Source of the DNA: Rutpela maculata
Lineage: Eukaryota; Arthropoda; Insecta; Coleoptera; Cerambycidae
Length of the DNA: 64,000 bases
NCBI GenBank assembly: GCA_936432065.2
Contig: OW386286.2
Coordinates: 4,457,208-4,521,207, forward strand
Direction: 5' to 3'
Below, piece by piece: positions 42,056 to 54,517 of the stretch (within the stretch, counting starts at the first letter, position 1; every line of letters starts with the position of its first letter). Made by a program: the position numbers and the translations under genes. The notes below the pieces were generated by a model. It was not told the DNA's origin, ran no database searches, and saw only the letters and a program-made list of their open reading frames with translations.

Positions 42056-42881
42056 TATACTGGGTGCCACAGGCTCCCCCCATGCTTCCTTTATTTTTTA
42101 ACTTATCCATTTGAAATTTGGGGTGCATAAACTACCTGTAAAAATTGATTTTTTGACATAAAAAAACCATATGAGACCATTTCCAGTTTACACAGAAATT
42201 ACCTTAACTTTCGATTTTTAAATGGAATACCCTGTATATTTTTACATATTTGGATTCAAGACAACATTCTGAGTATACCATGAGATTTTCGCGAATTTTT
42301 GAGTCGATTTTCAGTTTTTTTAAGCAATTTAAGTCAAAATTCAAAATAGAAAAACAAATAGCATAAATTTGAAATGGGTATCAATTAATTCAGAAAAAAA
42401 TCTATATTTTATTGAACACTAGGAGCCACCACCGTTTCATTTGAAAAAAAATGTTTTCGATAAAAACGTGATTTGTTCAATTTTGGAGGCTTCGTAAATA
42501 GTTATTAATGAATTTTAAACGAAAAATTATATTTTTCCCTTGGACTTTACCTGCCGTAGAACAAATTTTGGTATTCCAAAACAGTCTAGACGAATGTCTT
42601 AAAATGCTTTAAAAAACTGAACATTGACTCAAAAATTCGCGAAAATCTCATGGTATACTCAGAATGTTGTCTCGAATCCAAATATGTAAAACTATACAGG
42701 GTGTTCCATTTAAAAATCAAAAGTTGCGGTAATTTCCGGGTAAACCGGAAATGGTCTCATACCGTTTTTATGTCAAAAAACCCATTTTTACAGGTAGTTT
42801 ATGCACTCCAAATTTCAAATGGATAAGTTAAAAAATAAAGGAAATATAGGAGGAAGCCTCTAGCCTGTGGCACCCGGTATA
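42056..42881. mobile_element. Foldback element, ~290-bp TIRs
   Basis: TATACTGGGTGCCACAGG at the left and CCTGTGGCACCCGGTATA at the right begin arms of about 290 bp (42056-42345, 42590-42881). Inside the arms ACTTATCCATTTGAAATTT and CTCATGGTATACTCAGAATG or complements match. The loop is about 245 bp. ACAGGGTGTTCCATTT, a common insect repeat motif, lies in the right arm. No coding frame. Confidence 0.75.
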
Positions 42882-42887
42882 TTAGTC

Positions 42888-43856
42888 GAGGAAATATAAC
42901 ACAAAAATAGCCCAACCTTCAATTTTTTTTGCAGTAAGTCGGATTAAGATGGGGTTTTTTGCATTCGCTTCGTTAACTCGATATCCATTATTCTAGAAAA
43001 TCAAAAATAAAATTAATATTTTTAATAGATAAAATAAATATCTTTATAAAGTTTGTTCAATATTTATCATAAAAAACACTATAATTTATATATACGTGAA
43101 CTGATAAATTATATACCGGTATACTTAACGAAAATATCTATGACGCAACAAAGTAAAACCAACGGAATTTTGGAATCTCGTATAAAGAAGGCGCCAATTT
43201 GAAATTTTAACTAGTTTTACTTCTATCAAATAATACATTTTTGTAGTAAAAATAATTTTTTTTATTTTTAATTAATAATTAATTATAATTTGTTGCGTCA
43301 TAGATATTTACGTCGAAATGATGAAGAAGGTTGCAGTGGAAAACTTGTTCTATCATAATAATATATTAACTAGCATTCATTAACGCAATGTTAGAAAGTT
43401 TGACGACAAAATTTCAGTAAAACTCTAGGAGATGACGTTATTAGCCAGGTCGCGTGCACCAGGTCCTCCGGAGGAGGTTGCCGATGTCAGATTCTGGACG
43501 AGCGGCCCGAAAAACCCCCGGGTGATGAGTTTCGATCGATTTTCCATGAGTTTACAGGGAACTCCAGGTGATGACGTTCCTGGTGCCGTCCTGACCTCCA
43601 GGTGCACAGGGAGCTCATTTAGACATCACATTCAGGTCCAGCGACTCAAAAAACCCCCGGGTACTGAAATTACTTGAAAAGATGCACTTATAAGAATGCA
43701 CTTTTCGATGCAGCAATGCAATTTCAAAAAAGTACAAGACCAAAATATGGCACAAAGTTTCTAGACGAGTTAACGAAGCAAATGCAAAATACCACATCTC
43801 AATCCGACTTACTGCAAAAAAATTGAAAGTTGACTGCTATATTTCCTAGCCTATAT
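42888..43856. mobile_element. TIR element with GC-rich core and nested palindrome
   Basis: Arms of about 110 bp (42888-43000 and 43748-43856; GCAGTAAGTCGGATTAAGAT and its near-complement) enclose a 170-bp palindrome (43133-43309, 21-bp perfect arms starting AAATATCTATGACGC) and a GC-rich core (43425-43680). The core has two copies of AAAAAACCCCCGGGT about 120 bp apart and is open on both strands (43425-43607, 43432-43677), without recognisable protein similarity. It abuts the previous foldback. Confidence 0.65.
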
Positions 43857-45701
43857 AACGACTGGCGAAAAAAGAGCCATTAAATTGCGTTGGGATAATG
43901 ACCGCAAAAAATTGTTTGTTTGAAAAAACAAATATAAAATGTTTTTTTTACAATCGACATATAGGCTTTCTTGCTCACATTTTTTGACACCGCAAAGTTG
44001 ACGTTTACCGAGGAGTTATAAGTAATATCACTTTGGCGCTCGCCTCCCATGACAACGAGTAAAGTACTTTAGCGTTCTGTCGCGTGCATCTGTCCTTACA
44101 CAAGTTTAGTCAGAAAATTGAATGAATTGAAAATACGAACTTTAGAATAATTAATAAAATTTGACAGTGATTGTGTTTTGTTTGTCTGTTTACTTTGATC
44201 ACATATACAAGGCATATTCATAAAATGTTGATGAATCGCCATTTCCAGCCAAATTTCAACTTACCTTTATTGAAGTGACACCAATTCTTCATTTTTAAAT
44301 GAAACAACATTTTCAGAATCCTGAGAAAATTCTGAATAGATTTGAACTGTTTTTGTGAGTTTTTACGCCGACTTGATTTTTTTACAGCCAGGTTTTGTTT
44401 TGAATATAGAGTGCTGAGATTAATTTTAAATCATCATATTTGACTTCAGGTTCGTAGTTCGCGTTCCCAAAAACATAAATATTCTATGTTTCAAACATAA
44501 ATGAGTAAATCTTTTTCAAATATTAAATATCTAAATTTAGGTTTTCATCCCTTGAGGGTAAGAGCAAGTGTCCGCACCATATAAAAACTGAAGATGATAC
44601 CTTATACTACAATAATAACCCATGAAGAAAGATTATCATTACGTATGAGATTGTTTCGAAATTTTACATATTTTTTGCCTCATAATTTTCAAATAGAAAA
44701 CAATAAACAACTTTTATAATTTTTCTTTTCATTTTCAATTTGTGTGAACTGAGTTAACCCTCATATCTGACTGACAGTTGATACAGTAGATAACTGGTTT
44801 TAGACATTAAAAAAATGATGTCATCCTACTGCATAAGTCTTGCGTGGGTACTTCCAATATCAAATCTTAAATTCATATGGGTTTTTTAAAGAATCTAAGC
44901 ATAAAAAGAAATAAGTATTTTATTTTCTTTCCACTCACAGTAGTTGCAAAGATGGTGTAAAAAATTAATGCGTCAAATTATTACCACTACTACATAAGCC
45001 CATCTAAAAAGACATTGTATTGTATATCTTGTTTCACTTAGTGTCTGAACATAAAAACGCAACTCCATTCATACAAGTAACTGGTCTGCTGAATAGACGC
45101 TTAATTTTCTGGGTAAAAGAAAGAAAAGGTAAAGAAAATCCACCCTTAAAAGCTTTCCTTTGAAAGAACTTAAGAAAGAGCAGTTGATTAGTATGTGGGC
45201 GTAGATGGGGTGTCTCCGAAGCAAATGAAAATAGTGATTTAAGAAAGCCTAAAAGGAACTGACCAGCCTTGCTATACTTCCATGAAAAATAGGATACAAT
45301 TAGATACAAACGTGAGGGGTTGTAAATGCTTCTATTAACTTATTTTTGGTAATTACAGAAGCAAATAAAATATGTTCATTTTGTATGTTTTTAACATAAT
45401 TTAGTTACCAAATTATATATCAATTTTTCAAATTTCATAATTAACTGATAATAATAACATATTTATTGCCCAACAGAATAATCTAATTACAGGATAATAT
45501 AAATGACAGAATAATGCTGGAAAATACAAGCACAAGGATAAAAACTGTAATATCAGTGAGTATTCTCAATGCCGTAGCTGCTATGTAAAGAAAATAAATA
45601 AAAAAATACTACATAATGAAACCTAAAAACTACGTAATACATAATGGCATTAAAAATATAATAAGTATAACCTAAATTGTACAGCACAGTCAAATTAAAC
45701 A
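43857..45701. other. Mostly unassigned; shared repeat at 44.40-44.67 kb
   Basis: 44400-44670 is related to 31060-31310. The rest, including the frame 45034-45309, is unrecognised. Confidence 0.4.
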
Positions 45702-46335
45702 GTGTTATTAAAAGTAACAGACGACATTCTTATAGAAATTGATGTTAATAATCACGTTTTCTTAATCCTTCTAGATTACAGTAAGGTCTTTGATACCTTA
45801 GATTATGCCACCTTCTGTATTAATTTGAATATTATCTTTCTATGTGACGTCAACGAGTTATTTTCAAATTCAGGTTTCAAATTTTATTAATATTACTAAA
45901 GATGTCCCGCAGGATAATATTCTAGGGCCATTAGTGTTTCCCATTTACACATACATGCAGATTTTAACAATACTGTCAGTGCCACCAATATGCTGACGAT
46001 ACGCAATTATACTTTGCTTTTAATTTTCAAAATCTCCCAAGAGCGGAATTAGCGGAACAAAAATTAATGATGTTTTACGAGTTATAGCTGAAGTTTCATT
46101 AACTTACAGTCCTATATTAAATGAGTCGAAAACGGTATTTGGAGGTAGGAAGGAAATTATTTTAAATGATTCTGATTTAAGATTAATTTGAATGGTCACA
46201 TTTAATCAGTTAGTGACTATTGTAAGAACTTGGGACTGAGGATAGATGTTAATCTTAGATGTTAATTATTTTGTTCAAAAATCTTATGTTAAGCAAAAAT
46301 TCATATATTCATAAAGAAATCCTTAATACCAATGT
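45702..46335 (+). pseudogene. LINE reverse transcriptase fragment
   Basis: LLKVTDDILIEIDVNNHV and FLILLDYSKVFDTLDYATF (motif A, D retained); after a stop, ITKDVPQDNILGPLVFPIYT (motif B decayed); then ADDTQLYFAFNFQNL-like sequence (motif C, frame-shifted) and LNESKTVFGG, LGLRIDVNL. HINE-1 copy 13 starts directly after it. Non-LTR, Jockey/CR1-like, inactive. Confidence 0.8.
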
Positions 46336-47031
46336 AAAAAACCGCTGCCCAAGGAATCACTACTTCCACATTCAGATTTTTATTCAACTCACTCACAACG
46401 AAAAAATTTTGTATGTGGAAATAATAGTTTATGGAACTTTAATAATATAATATTTGAAATCCTCTACCCCAAAAACTTATAAAACGATACCCCACATCGG
46501 TAGCGGGGTGTGGGTGGTGATAGGGGATGGTCGTGGAGGTGGATGAAAAAAAAAAAACCTTTTGAGATTTCTGGTTCTTGTACACACACTAAATCACAAT
46601 TTTTTTTCATCCCCTTTAATAATGAGGTGGGGGTGGTAATGGGGGTGGCTAATGCCAAAATTTATTTTGAGACCTTAGCTTCTCTTGTATGTACTAAATA
46701 CCAATTTTATGGACTCTTACCTGCCTGATTTACCTATTTTCCCCAAATTTAACCCAATTTACCCCCCAACCCTTCGACGGAACAAGATGAAAATATAATC
46801 TAGTTCTAGATCCCGTTAAAGTACATACGTGTACCAAATTTCAAGTCAATATCTCAAACGGTTCCAGAGTAAACGTGCGCACAAAAAAAGTTACAGACCG
46901 ACAGACAGAAAATTTTTTTTTCGCTCAAACTTAAAATCTCGACGTTTCGTGACATTCTAAGCCTATTTCAACAATAAAAATTTTTAAAAATTTTTTTGTC
47001 GTTACTATACTTCCACTGGATGTGGAAGTAA
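46336..47031 (+). mobile_element. HINE-1 copy 13, full length
   Basis: Complete from AAAAAACCGCTGCCC to the 3' hairpin, inserted at the end of the LINE remnant. Frames 46464-46658 and 46510-46728 are repeat translations. Confidence 0.8.
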
Positions 47032-47100
47032 TTGAAGTTATGCGATTCTCTTATCATCCTTGGCTTAACGTGACATTGTATATTAGCTACCCTTACATTG

Positions 47101-47768
47101 AAAAGAAACCACTGCCCAAGGAATCACTACTTCCACATCGAAGTCTCTTACAACAAAATACTATATTTACACTCCACTATGTGGAAATAATTGTTTATGG
47201 AACTTTAATGGTATAATATTTGAAATCATGTACCCCAAAAACCCCATAAAATTATATGCCACATCTGTAATAGAGGTGGGGGTGAAAGAAGTGAAAAAAA
47301 TTCTTGATGACTTTGGCTCTTGTACACACACTAAATCACACTATTTTTTCACCACCTTTAATAACAGGGTGGGGGTGGTAATATGGATGGCTAATGCCTT
47401 TTTTTTGAGGCCTTAGCTCCTCTTATATTTACTAAATACCAATTTCATGGACTCTTACTTGCTGGATTTACCTATTTACCCCAATTTACCCTTCAACTCT
47501 GCAACGGAATAAGATCAAAATATAATCTAGTTCCAGATCTCTTAAAAACATACGTGTGCCATATTTTAAGTGAATATCTTAAACGGTTCCAGAGTAATCG
47601 TGGGCACCAAAATGATACAAGACTAACAGACAGACTGACGCAACAGACAAATTCATTTTGCTCAGACTTAAAATATTGACGTTTCCTGATATTCTAAGCC
47701 TATTTAAACAATGAAAATTTCCAAATTTTTTTTTTGCGTTAATATACTTCAACTGAATGTCGAACTAA
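47101..47768 (+). mobile_element. HINE-1 copy 14 (variant)
   Basis: Shares with copy 8 the GACTTTGGCTCTTGTAC wording and CTGACGCAACAGAC microsatellite; its hairpin is eroded to CTTCAACTGAATGTCGAAC. Confidence 0.8.
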
Positions 47769-47855
47769 TACGCAGAAAATGGCAAGACAAAGACATAAAA
47801 AATTGTTGTGTGCCGTAAACTACACGATAGAAGTAAAGCCTCTACTACTTTCTTT

Positions 47856-48720
47856 GAGGAAACCTACTACGCATCCATACTACTCAAGGTAACCCACTGT
47901 GCATCCAATTTACTCAAGTAAAGCCACTGCGTATTCATACTTCTTGAAGTAACCCACTCGCATTCATTTTACTCGAGGAAACTGCGCATCCATATCACTT
48001 GAGGTAACTTACTGCGCATCTATAGCAATCGAGAAAAGCCACTGCGCATCCATACTATTCGTGGTAACCTACTGCGCATCCATTGTACTCGACGAAAGCA
48101 ACTGCGCATCCATACTACTTGAGGTAACTTACTGCGACCTATAATACTCGAAAAAAGTCACTGCGCATCCAAAATATTCGAGGAAAGCCACTGCGCATCC
48201 ATAATACTCGGAGAAACCCGCTGTGCATCCATAGTAGTCGAGAAAAGCCACTACCCATCCATACTACTCGTGGTAACCTACTGCGCATCCATTGTACTCG
48301 AGGAAAGCCACTGCGCATCCATACTACTTAAAGTAACCCACTGCGCATCCATACTACTTGAGGTAACCTACTGCGATCTATAATACTCGAAAAAAGTCAC
48401 TGCGCATCCAAAATATTCGAGGAAAGTCACTGCGCATCCATAATACTCGGGGAAACCTACTGCGCATCCATAGTAGTCGAGAAAAGCCACTGAGCATCCA
48501 TACTACTCGTGGTAACCCACTGCGCATCCATTGTACTCGAGGAAAGCCACTGCGCATCCATACTACTTAAAGTAACCCACTGCGCATCCATACTACTTGA
48601 GGTAACCTACTGCGATCTACAATACTCGAAAAAAGTCACTGCGCATCCATAATACTCGGGGGAAACCTAATGCGCATTCATAGTAGTCGAGGAAAGCCAC
48701 TGCGTATCCATACTACTCGA
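47856..48720 (+). repeat. 30-bp minisatellite, ~29 units with higher-order period
   Basis: Same unit as 27092-27481. A variant unit containing CTCGTGGTAAC recurs at 48061, 48270 and 48509, and neighbouring variants recur in the same order, giving a higher-order repeat of 7-8 units (209 and 239 bp). Confidence 0.9.
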
Positions 48721-48724
48721 GGTA

Positions 48725-49312
48725 ACTTTAACAACATAATATTTGAAATCGTCTACCCCAAAAACCTATAAAACGATATGCTACATCGATAGTGGGGGTG
48801 GGGGTGGTGGTAGAGGGTTGGTAGTGGGGGTAGATGAAGTAAAAAAATATTTTGAAGCTTTTGGTTCTTGTACACACACTAAATCACATTTTTTTTTTCA
48901 TCCCCTTTAATAAAGGGGTGAGGGTGCTAATGGGGGTGGCTAATGCCAAAAAATTTTTTGAGACCTTAGCTTCTCTTTTGTATACTAAATATCAATTTTA
49001 TGGACTCTTACCTGCTTGATTTACCCATTTACCCCAAATTTATCCCAATTTACCCCCCAACCCTTCGACGGAACAAGATGAAAATATAATCTAGTTCCAG
49101 ATCTCGTTAATATCTTAAACGGTTCCAGAGTAAACGTGCGCACAAAAAAAGTTACAGACAGACAGACAGACAGACCGACAGACAGACAGAAATTTTTTTT
49201 TTCGCTCAAACTTAAAATCTCAACTTTTCATGACATTTTAAGCCTATTTGAACAATAAAAATTTAAAAAAATTTTTTTGTCGTTACTATACTTCCACTGG
49301 ATGTGGAAGTAA
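48725..49312 (+). mobile_element. HINE-1 copy 15, 5'-truncated at minisatellite
   Basis: Starts ACTTTAACAACATAATATT, the same breakpoint as copy 9; microsatellite long (49153-49190); intact 3' hairpin. Confidence 0.8.
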
Positions 49313-49574
49313 TAAGGAAAGTTTGTAGAGAATTCAGATTGCGTGTTTGAGTTTAGTTATAATTTGCGCAAATTTGATCATATTTCGGCCAGTTTTTTTG
49401 GCATCTAAATGGCTCAACATTAACGACATATTTAATCTACATTTATCTTGCACGACATATACATTTTTAAAAGATCATAAAAATTATATTGCAATATGCA
49501 ACAATATTAGTTAAAAATAATGATTTGCATACATGTTCTACTCGTCAGCATGATCTATTTAGTTTAAGCAGTTT

Positions 49575-50227
49575 TAGAAGGTATAGGACCTGAGAGCCTT
49601 TAGTGCTGCCTGGCTATCTGAAAGTATATAGATCTTTGTCCTTCGAGTGCCTCTGTTAAGACATTCCTGGACTCTATAGCATATATTTATGCCTGGAAGA
49701 TGGTTGTGGTGTTACCAAGGGATTTAGATAGCCTGCATTTAGGCCCCGCTACGCCTATTCCAATTAGATCCATAGTGGACCAGATGAGTGACTCTTTCTC
49801 CAACCACATTACTTCAACCCTGCTCGTCTGATGGCTCTCAATCAGCACATCAAACGTGCAGTCAAACTCATGCTTGATTGGCATTGAGTCAGTGGGTTTG
49901 GTCATGGATTCAAATTGGATTACTCCAAACTCCTTAAATGACCAGCCAGGTCGCCTTCTAAATTTAAGTGCCTGATGTAACCTTAGGGCACTAAGTGCTG
50001 CCTCCTTCCTCACATCCAACTGCAGAGTATTGCTTCCATAGCTGCTGTGAGACAGGAGCGCATTGCTCCTGTTGGTAAGTTAAAATTGAATTCTTTACAT
50101 CAGCATAAATTATAATGTTCACTGAAGCCTCAAATAATTTTTCAAAATCAAGTAGAATTGAGATGCTTCTATAGTCTGTTATGTCTGTCACATTTCCGCT
50201 TTTGTAAATAGGACATACTTTCAACAC
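49575..50227 (-). pseudogene. LINE remnant: RT start joined to RNase H domain
   Basis: Minus strand from 50227: VCPIYKSGNVTDITDYRSIS and ILLDFEKLFEA, the first RT blocks, then an abrupt switch near 50030 to KEAALSALRLHQALKF, DSMPIKHEFDCTF, and an RNase H-like stretch with LSKSLGNTTTIFQA and SDSQAALKALRS (49595-49630; the Asp-Ser pair of RNase H). The RT palm between them is missing, so an internal deletion joined the ends. Presence of RNase H points to the I/R1/Jockey groups rather than CR1. Confidence 0.75.
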
Positions 50228-51687
50228 TCAGGGAAAGTAAATGCAATATTTCAAAACTTGTGCATTCATTTGTTCAGCATATTTTTTTGGTAAGTATGGT
50301 AGAAAATTTTTATGGTATTTGAAGCACTAGGGAACATTGCAGGATAATGAACGTTATAATAGAGCTCTTAACACTTTTTCGTAATAATACGTCTACATTA
50401 AAACATGGCTTATAATCTGTGTTTTGTTAGGAAAAAACTGTCTACTGCATTTAGCGTTGCAGTACATTGAAAACTGAAGAAAAAATATGATTAATGACGA
50501 TCCATAATTCTTAAAATATATCACCCGAGTCTTACTAGACCATAAATTAATAAATAGCCTTCTTTCACATACCGCTACCATCTAGAAACTATTCATTCTG
50601 AACCGATAAAGTTCTTTGTAAATAATCATTTGAGAAATGTGTTTTAAAAGACCCTTTCCCAGATAACACGAGTACCTTTTTACGCCCATATCATTTCTAT
50701 CCAACACAACTGAAAAACTGTCGACAGCTAACATAAGAGGACTTTTTCGTTTTCACTAAAGTATGTTCTTATCGGTCTTTTTATTTCCCTTGTTCGGTCT
50801 CTTACAATGTCTTGATAAGTGAACAATATAAAATAAATGAACATATTGATGAAATAACAGTAGTGTAGCATGTTTCGTTTCGTTTCGTTGGAGAAACTGG
50901 ATTTCCTGTAGGTTTTGCCACTTGTTCTGATTTTTAACAAATGGATTTTTATAAAATATATAAGACACATTTTCAAAAACAAAATTAATATTTTTAACAT
51001 TAAATATTTATCATGAAAACTTGTGAAAGTTTTTAAAATATCTGTTATAAATTCAAGATGTCAAACTACACTACTCATATACAGGGTGATTCACATAAGA
51101 CTTCCTAGGCAGTTTCCGTGGTAGTGAAAAAAGATATTCAAATTCTGTAAAAGCCACTAGTTAGATGTTCTTGGTGACTTTATTCTGCGTTTCAAATATT
51201 CATTGGTTCACTTGGATCGAGCGGGATCGATTTCTGAGTGCCAAAGAAATATGCCTGTACTACACAGTCTACTAACTAACATAACCTAACCCAATCTAGC
51301 TGCCATTCTTATATTTATTTTTTCATTTAATTTAGGTGTGAAATTCATGTGCTTTAATTAACTACCGGACATTTTTTAAGCACTAGGGAAATTACTAGTG
51401 AAAATTTTCATAGAATGAGCAAGGGTGTTAAAATAAAAACTTGCAATTTTACGGTAATAGTTTAAAATAGTTTAAGTTTAAAAATCACATTTTTATTAAT
51501 ATTTATGGCAGTTGATACGTGCTAATTATAAAGTTGTGATGATTAAAATAAATTGACGTTAAATTTCATTACAAAAAAAATTTAAACTGTGAAATCGATT
51601 TTTTTTTAATTCCAAAAATCATTAGAAACCTTTAGTGAACATGAGGGGGCACTTAAAATTCATCAAAAACACATGGCATACATATAA
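50228..51687. other. No recognisable feature
   Basis: AT-rich; ACAGGGTGATTCAC at 51082 resembles a common insect transposon-end motif without a visible partner. Frames 50393-50581 and 50728-51000 are unrecognised. Confidence 0.4.
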
Positions 51688-54465
51688 GAAATTATTAAGT
51701 CTATATAATAAAACTGATCGTAAAACTGTTTATACTAGATAACCTCTTAAAAGCTACACTAAACCCGGCATAAAACCAAAAAATACCTTTTATAAAGGTT
51801 ATAAACATCTTTCTTAAAACTATCAACAAACCAACAGTACTGTAGAACCCAAATCTGCAAGATGTTTTCAAGTTTACCATAAAACCTTTTATAAAATCTT
51901 CTTAAAACCGTCAGTACTTGCAATCAAATTTTAAGCCTGCTTTGAGAACATCATAAATAATTGTCTTTAATAATTCTTTGTCGAAAACTTGTTGCACTTA
52001 AACTGTCTAAATCAGAAAATGTCGCCAAGTAATAAAATATGTCTGCCTCAACTGAAATATCTGCATGTGCTAACGTTTTAAAATTTGACATTAATAAACA
52101 ACCTAGTATCAAAAAATTGTCAACGCAGACCACTTTATTGATAAAGCATATCAAGAAACTTTTAAAAAATCACGAGCCCTTCATTTGTCAGCTTGTTAAT
52201 TATTATTTACAATTAATATAAAAACCGCTGCCCAAGGAACCACTACTTCCACATCCGGATTTTCTATCCAAGTCACACAACGAAAAAATTTTGTATCTGG
52301 AAATAATTGTTTATGGAACAATAATAATATAATATTTGAAATCCTCTACCCCAAAAACCCATAAAACAATACCCCACATCGGTAGTGGGGTGGGGGTGGT
52401 GACAGAGGGTGGGAGTGGGGGGTGGATAAAGTAAAAAAATATTTTGAGGTTTCTGGTTCTTGTACACACACTAAATCACATTTTTTTTTCATCCCCTTTA
52501 ATAATGAGGTGGGGGTGGTAATGGGGGTGGCCAATGCTAAAATTTTTTTTGAGATCTTAGCTTCTCTTGTATATACTAAATACCAATTTTATGGACTCTT
52601 ACCTGCTTGATTTCCCTATTTTCCCCAAATTTACCCCAATTTACCCCAACCCTTCGACGGAACAAGATGAAAATATAATCTAGTTCTAGATCTCGTTAAA
52701 GTACATATGTGTACCAAATTTCAAGTCAATATCTCAAACGGTTCCAGAGTAAACGTGCGCACAAAAAAAGTTACAGACCGACAGACAGAAATTTTTTTTT
52801 CGCTCAAACTTAAAATCTCGACGTTTCGTGACATTCTAAGCCTATTTAAACAATAAAAATTTTTAAAAATTTTTTTGTCACTATACTTCCACTGGATGTG
52901 GAAGTAATAAAAAATAGTAAGCCTAGTTTTAGCTTACTCAGTATGATTTTGGGCTTTTTAGGGGTTTATATGACATATTAACACATTTTAGATAGTTGCA
53001 GGCTAAATGTAAACAGTAAGAATAAGAAAAATATAACTAAACACTGTTCCCCCAACTTTGTTCAAACATGTCTGTCATAGTTAACAAAAAAAACATGGAT
53101 GAAAAATTAATAAAACCATTTATTTTAACAGAATACCCTATTAAGAGTTTGTGGCTATAGGAAATATTTTTATAAAACAAAAAGTTTTGTTAAATTCCAA
53201 TTGCTCCACTTTATTACTATTTTAAAGCCTGTAAGATTTTACCCAGCCTTACTACTCTTCTTTAAAACCCTTAAGATTTGTCTCTGACAATCTCTAGTCC
53301 GAATGTACTTAGCTTAGATAACATAACCTAAAAAAACATTATTTATTTCGAGTGTTTGTTTGAATACATGATGAGTGTATTAGATATTATGATTTATTTA
53401 CAAAATAAATCTACGGCGGCGAATGTCAATGTTCCATGAGAGATTTCTAGGCATGGGCGACGTTGAGAAAGGGGGAGCGCATAATAATAATTATTAACCA
53501 CAGAAATTAGATTTAATTTAAAACAACATCGCGAAGCCGATATACCGTGGTCCAGATATAAGAGAATTATCATTTTTTTTTTGTTTGTTATTTGTATCTA
53601 TAATATCGAGTGGCGTTTTAAATTATTGGCTAGTTAAAACGCTATCTGAATTATAATAAAGGCATCCACTGATATATATCGTAGTGGAAAATTTAAAAAT
53701 ATTTTCATTTATACAGGGTCTTTTTTACAAAAAACATATGCTTTTAAATGAGTCACATTATGGTGCTGTTAAACTCCAGAGATTAAAACAATTTAAAAGT
53801 ATTTTTTTAGATTGTTTAAATAATCATCTTTTAACTTTTTTTTAAATGACCACTCTTCTTAATCCTCAAGTATTTATCTTACAAAATGGCGTTTACTATG
53901 CGTTATATGCCCCTCTCTCAAAGTTTAAAGGCGTAAGTGGGAGAACCAAACGATTTATAAGTGTTTTATAAAAACCAAAAAGTTTTAACGTAGCTTAGTA
54001 AAGCTACCAAAAAACTATTAGGTTTTAAGGAACCTTTACCATTTATCATTAAAAGCAAATAGTATTTATGATAACAAATATTAAGGGTAAGACTACTTAA
54101 GAGTTATTAGTTCTATTGCTTGATCATAAGGAGTAATTAAAGACCATATTTTAAAACTCCCATAAAACCTAAAGATTTATAGATGTCTACCACAAAACTT
54201 AAGATATTTAAAATCCACTATAAAACTTAATGAGTTTATTGTGGTTTTGAATAATGCAGCAATTAAGTAGCTATAAAACCAATAGGTCTTAAAGAGCAAA
54301 AAGGTTTAACAAATTACTTTAAAGATAACTTGAAGGCCTTTTTTAAAGTACATATTATCTGCAGATAAATTGGTATGCACAAAAGATCCAGTTCGGTTTA
54401 TTTACCTTCTTAAATCTGTGATAAAACCCGATAAATACTTGTTGGCATTTAAATTGTTACTTGGG
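51688..54465. mobile_element. TA-type TIR element, copy 2, inverted, one end lost
   Basis: Reverse-complement relative of 39118-41342: 51688-52220 matches 40793-41290, 52908-53340 matches 39900-40345, and 53890-54465 matches 39118-39660. The right end has the TIR (AAATTGTTACTTGGG); the left one is missing its last ~50 bp. HINE-1 copy 16 is inserted at 52221-52907. The part 53345-53890 differs from copy 1. The frame 51951-52154 (minus) covers the conserved YYLATFSDLDSL stretch. Confidence 0.75.
52221..52907 (+). mobile_element. HINE-1 copy 16, full length, with known empty site
   Basis: Inserted in TA-element copy 2. The unoccupied sequence in copy 1 (reverse complement TTACAATTAATTAAAAAAAT) shows that the insertion fell in an AT-rich TT/TA context, and left no clear target duplication, as expected for a Helentron-like element. 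Confidence 0.85.
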
Positions 54466-54483
54466 TCAGTCTTTAGAATTCTT

Positions 54484-54517
54484 CTAAAGAAGTTGACAGC
54501 ATAATCAGCGAAACGTC
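54484..54517 (+). other. Degenerate hammerhead-like motif
   Basis: CTAAAGA, then GTTGA / loop CAGCATAA / TCAGC (a 5-bp stem with one G-T pair), then GAAAC and GTC. Order and spacing match the type I hammerhead core, except CTAAAGA for CTGANGA. It lies just outside the TA element. Confidence 0.35.

Larger units (their letters stand above)
47101..49312 (+). mobile_element. Composite HINE-1 / minisatellite / HINE-1, unit B
   Basis: Same arrangement as 26322-28054: variant HINE-1 (47101-47768), spacer starting ATACGCAGAAAATGGC, minisatellite (47856-48720) and a HINE-1 truncated at the identical 5' point (48725-49312). The minisatellite is more than twice as long here. Left flank (TTAGCTACCCTTACATTG) and right flank (TAAGGAAAGTTTG) differ from those of unit A. 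Confidence 0.75.

Noticed and set aside
43425..43680. Bacterial-type gene in the GC-rich block
   Set aside because: Open on both strands with no recognisable domain; repeats of CCCCCGGG explain the open frames.
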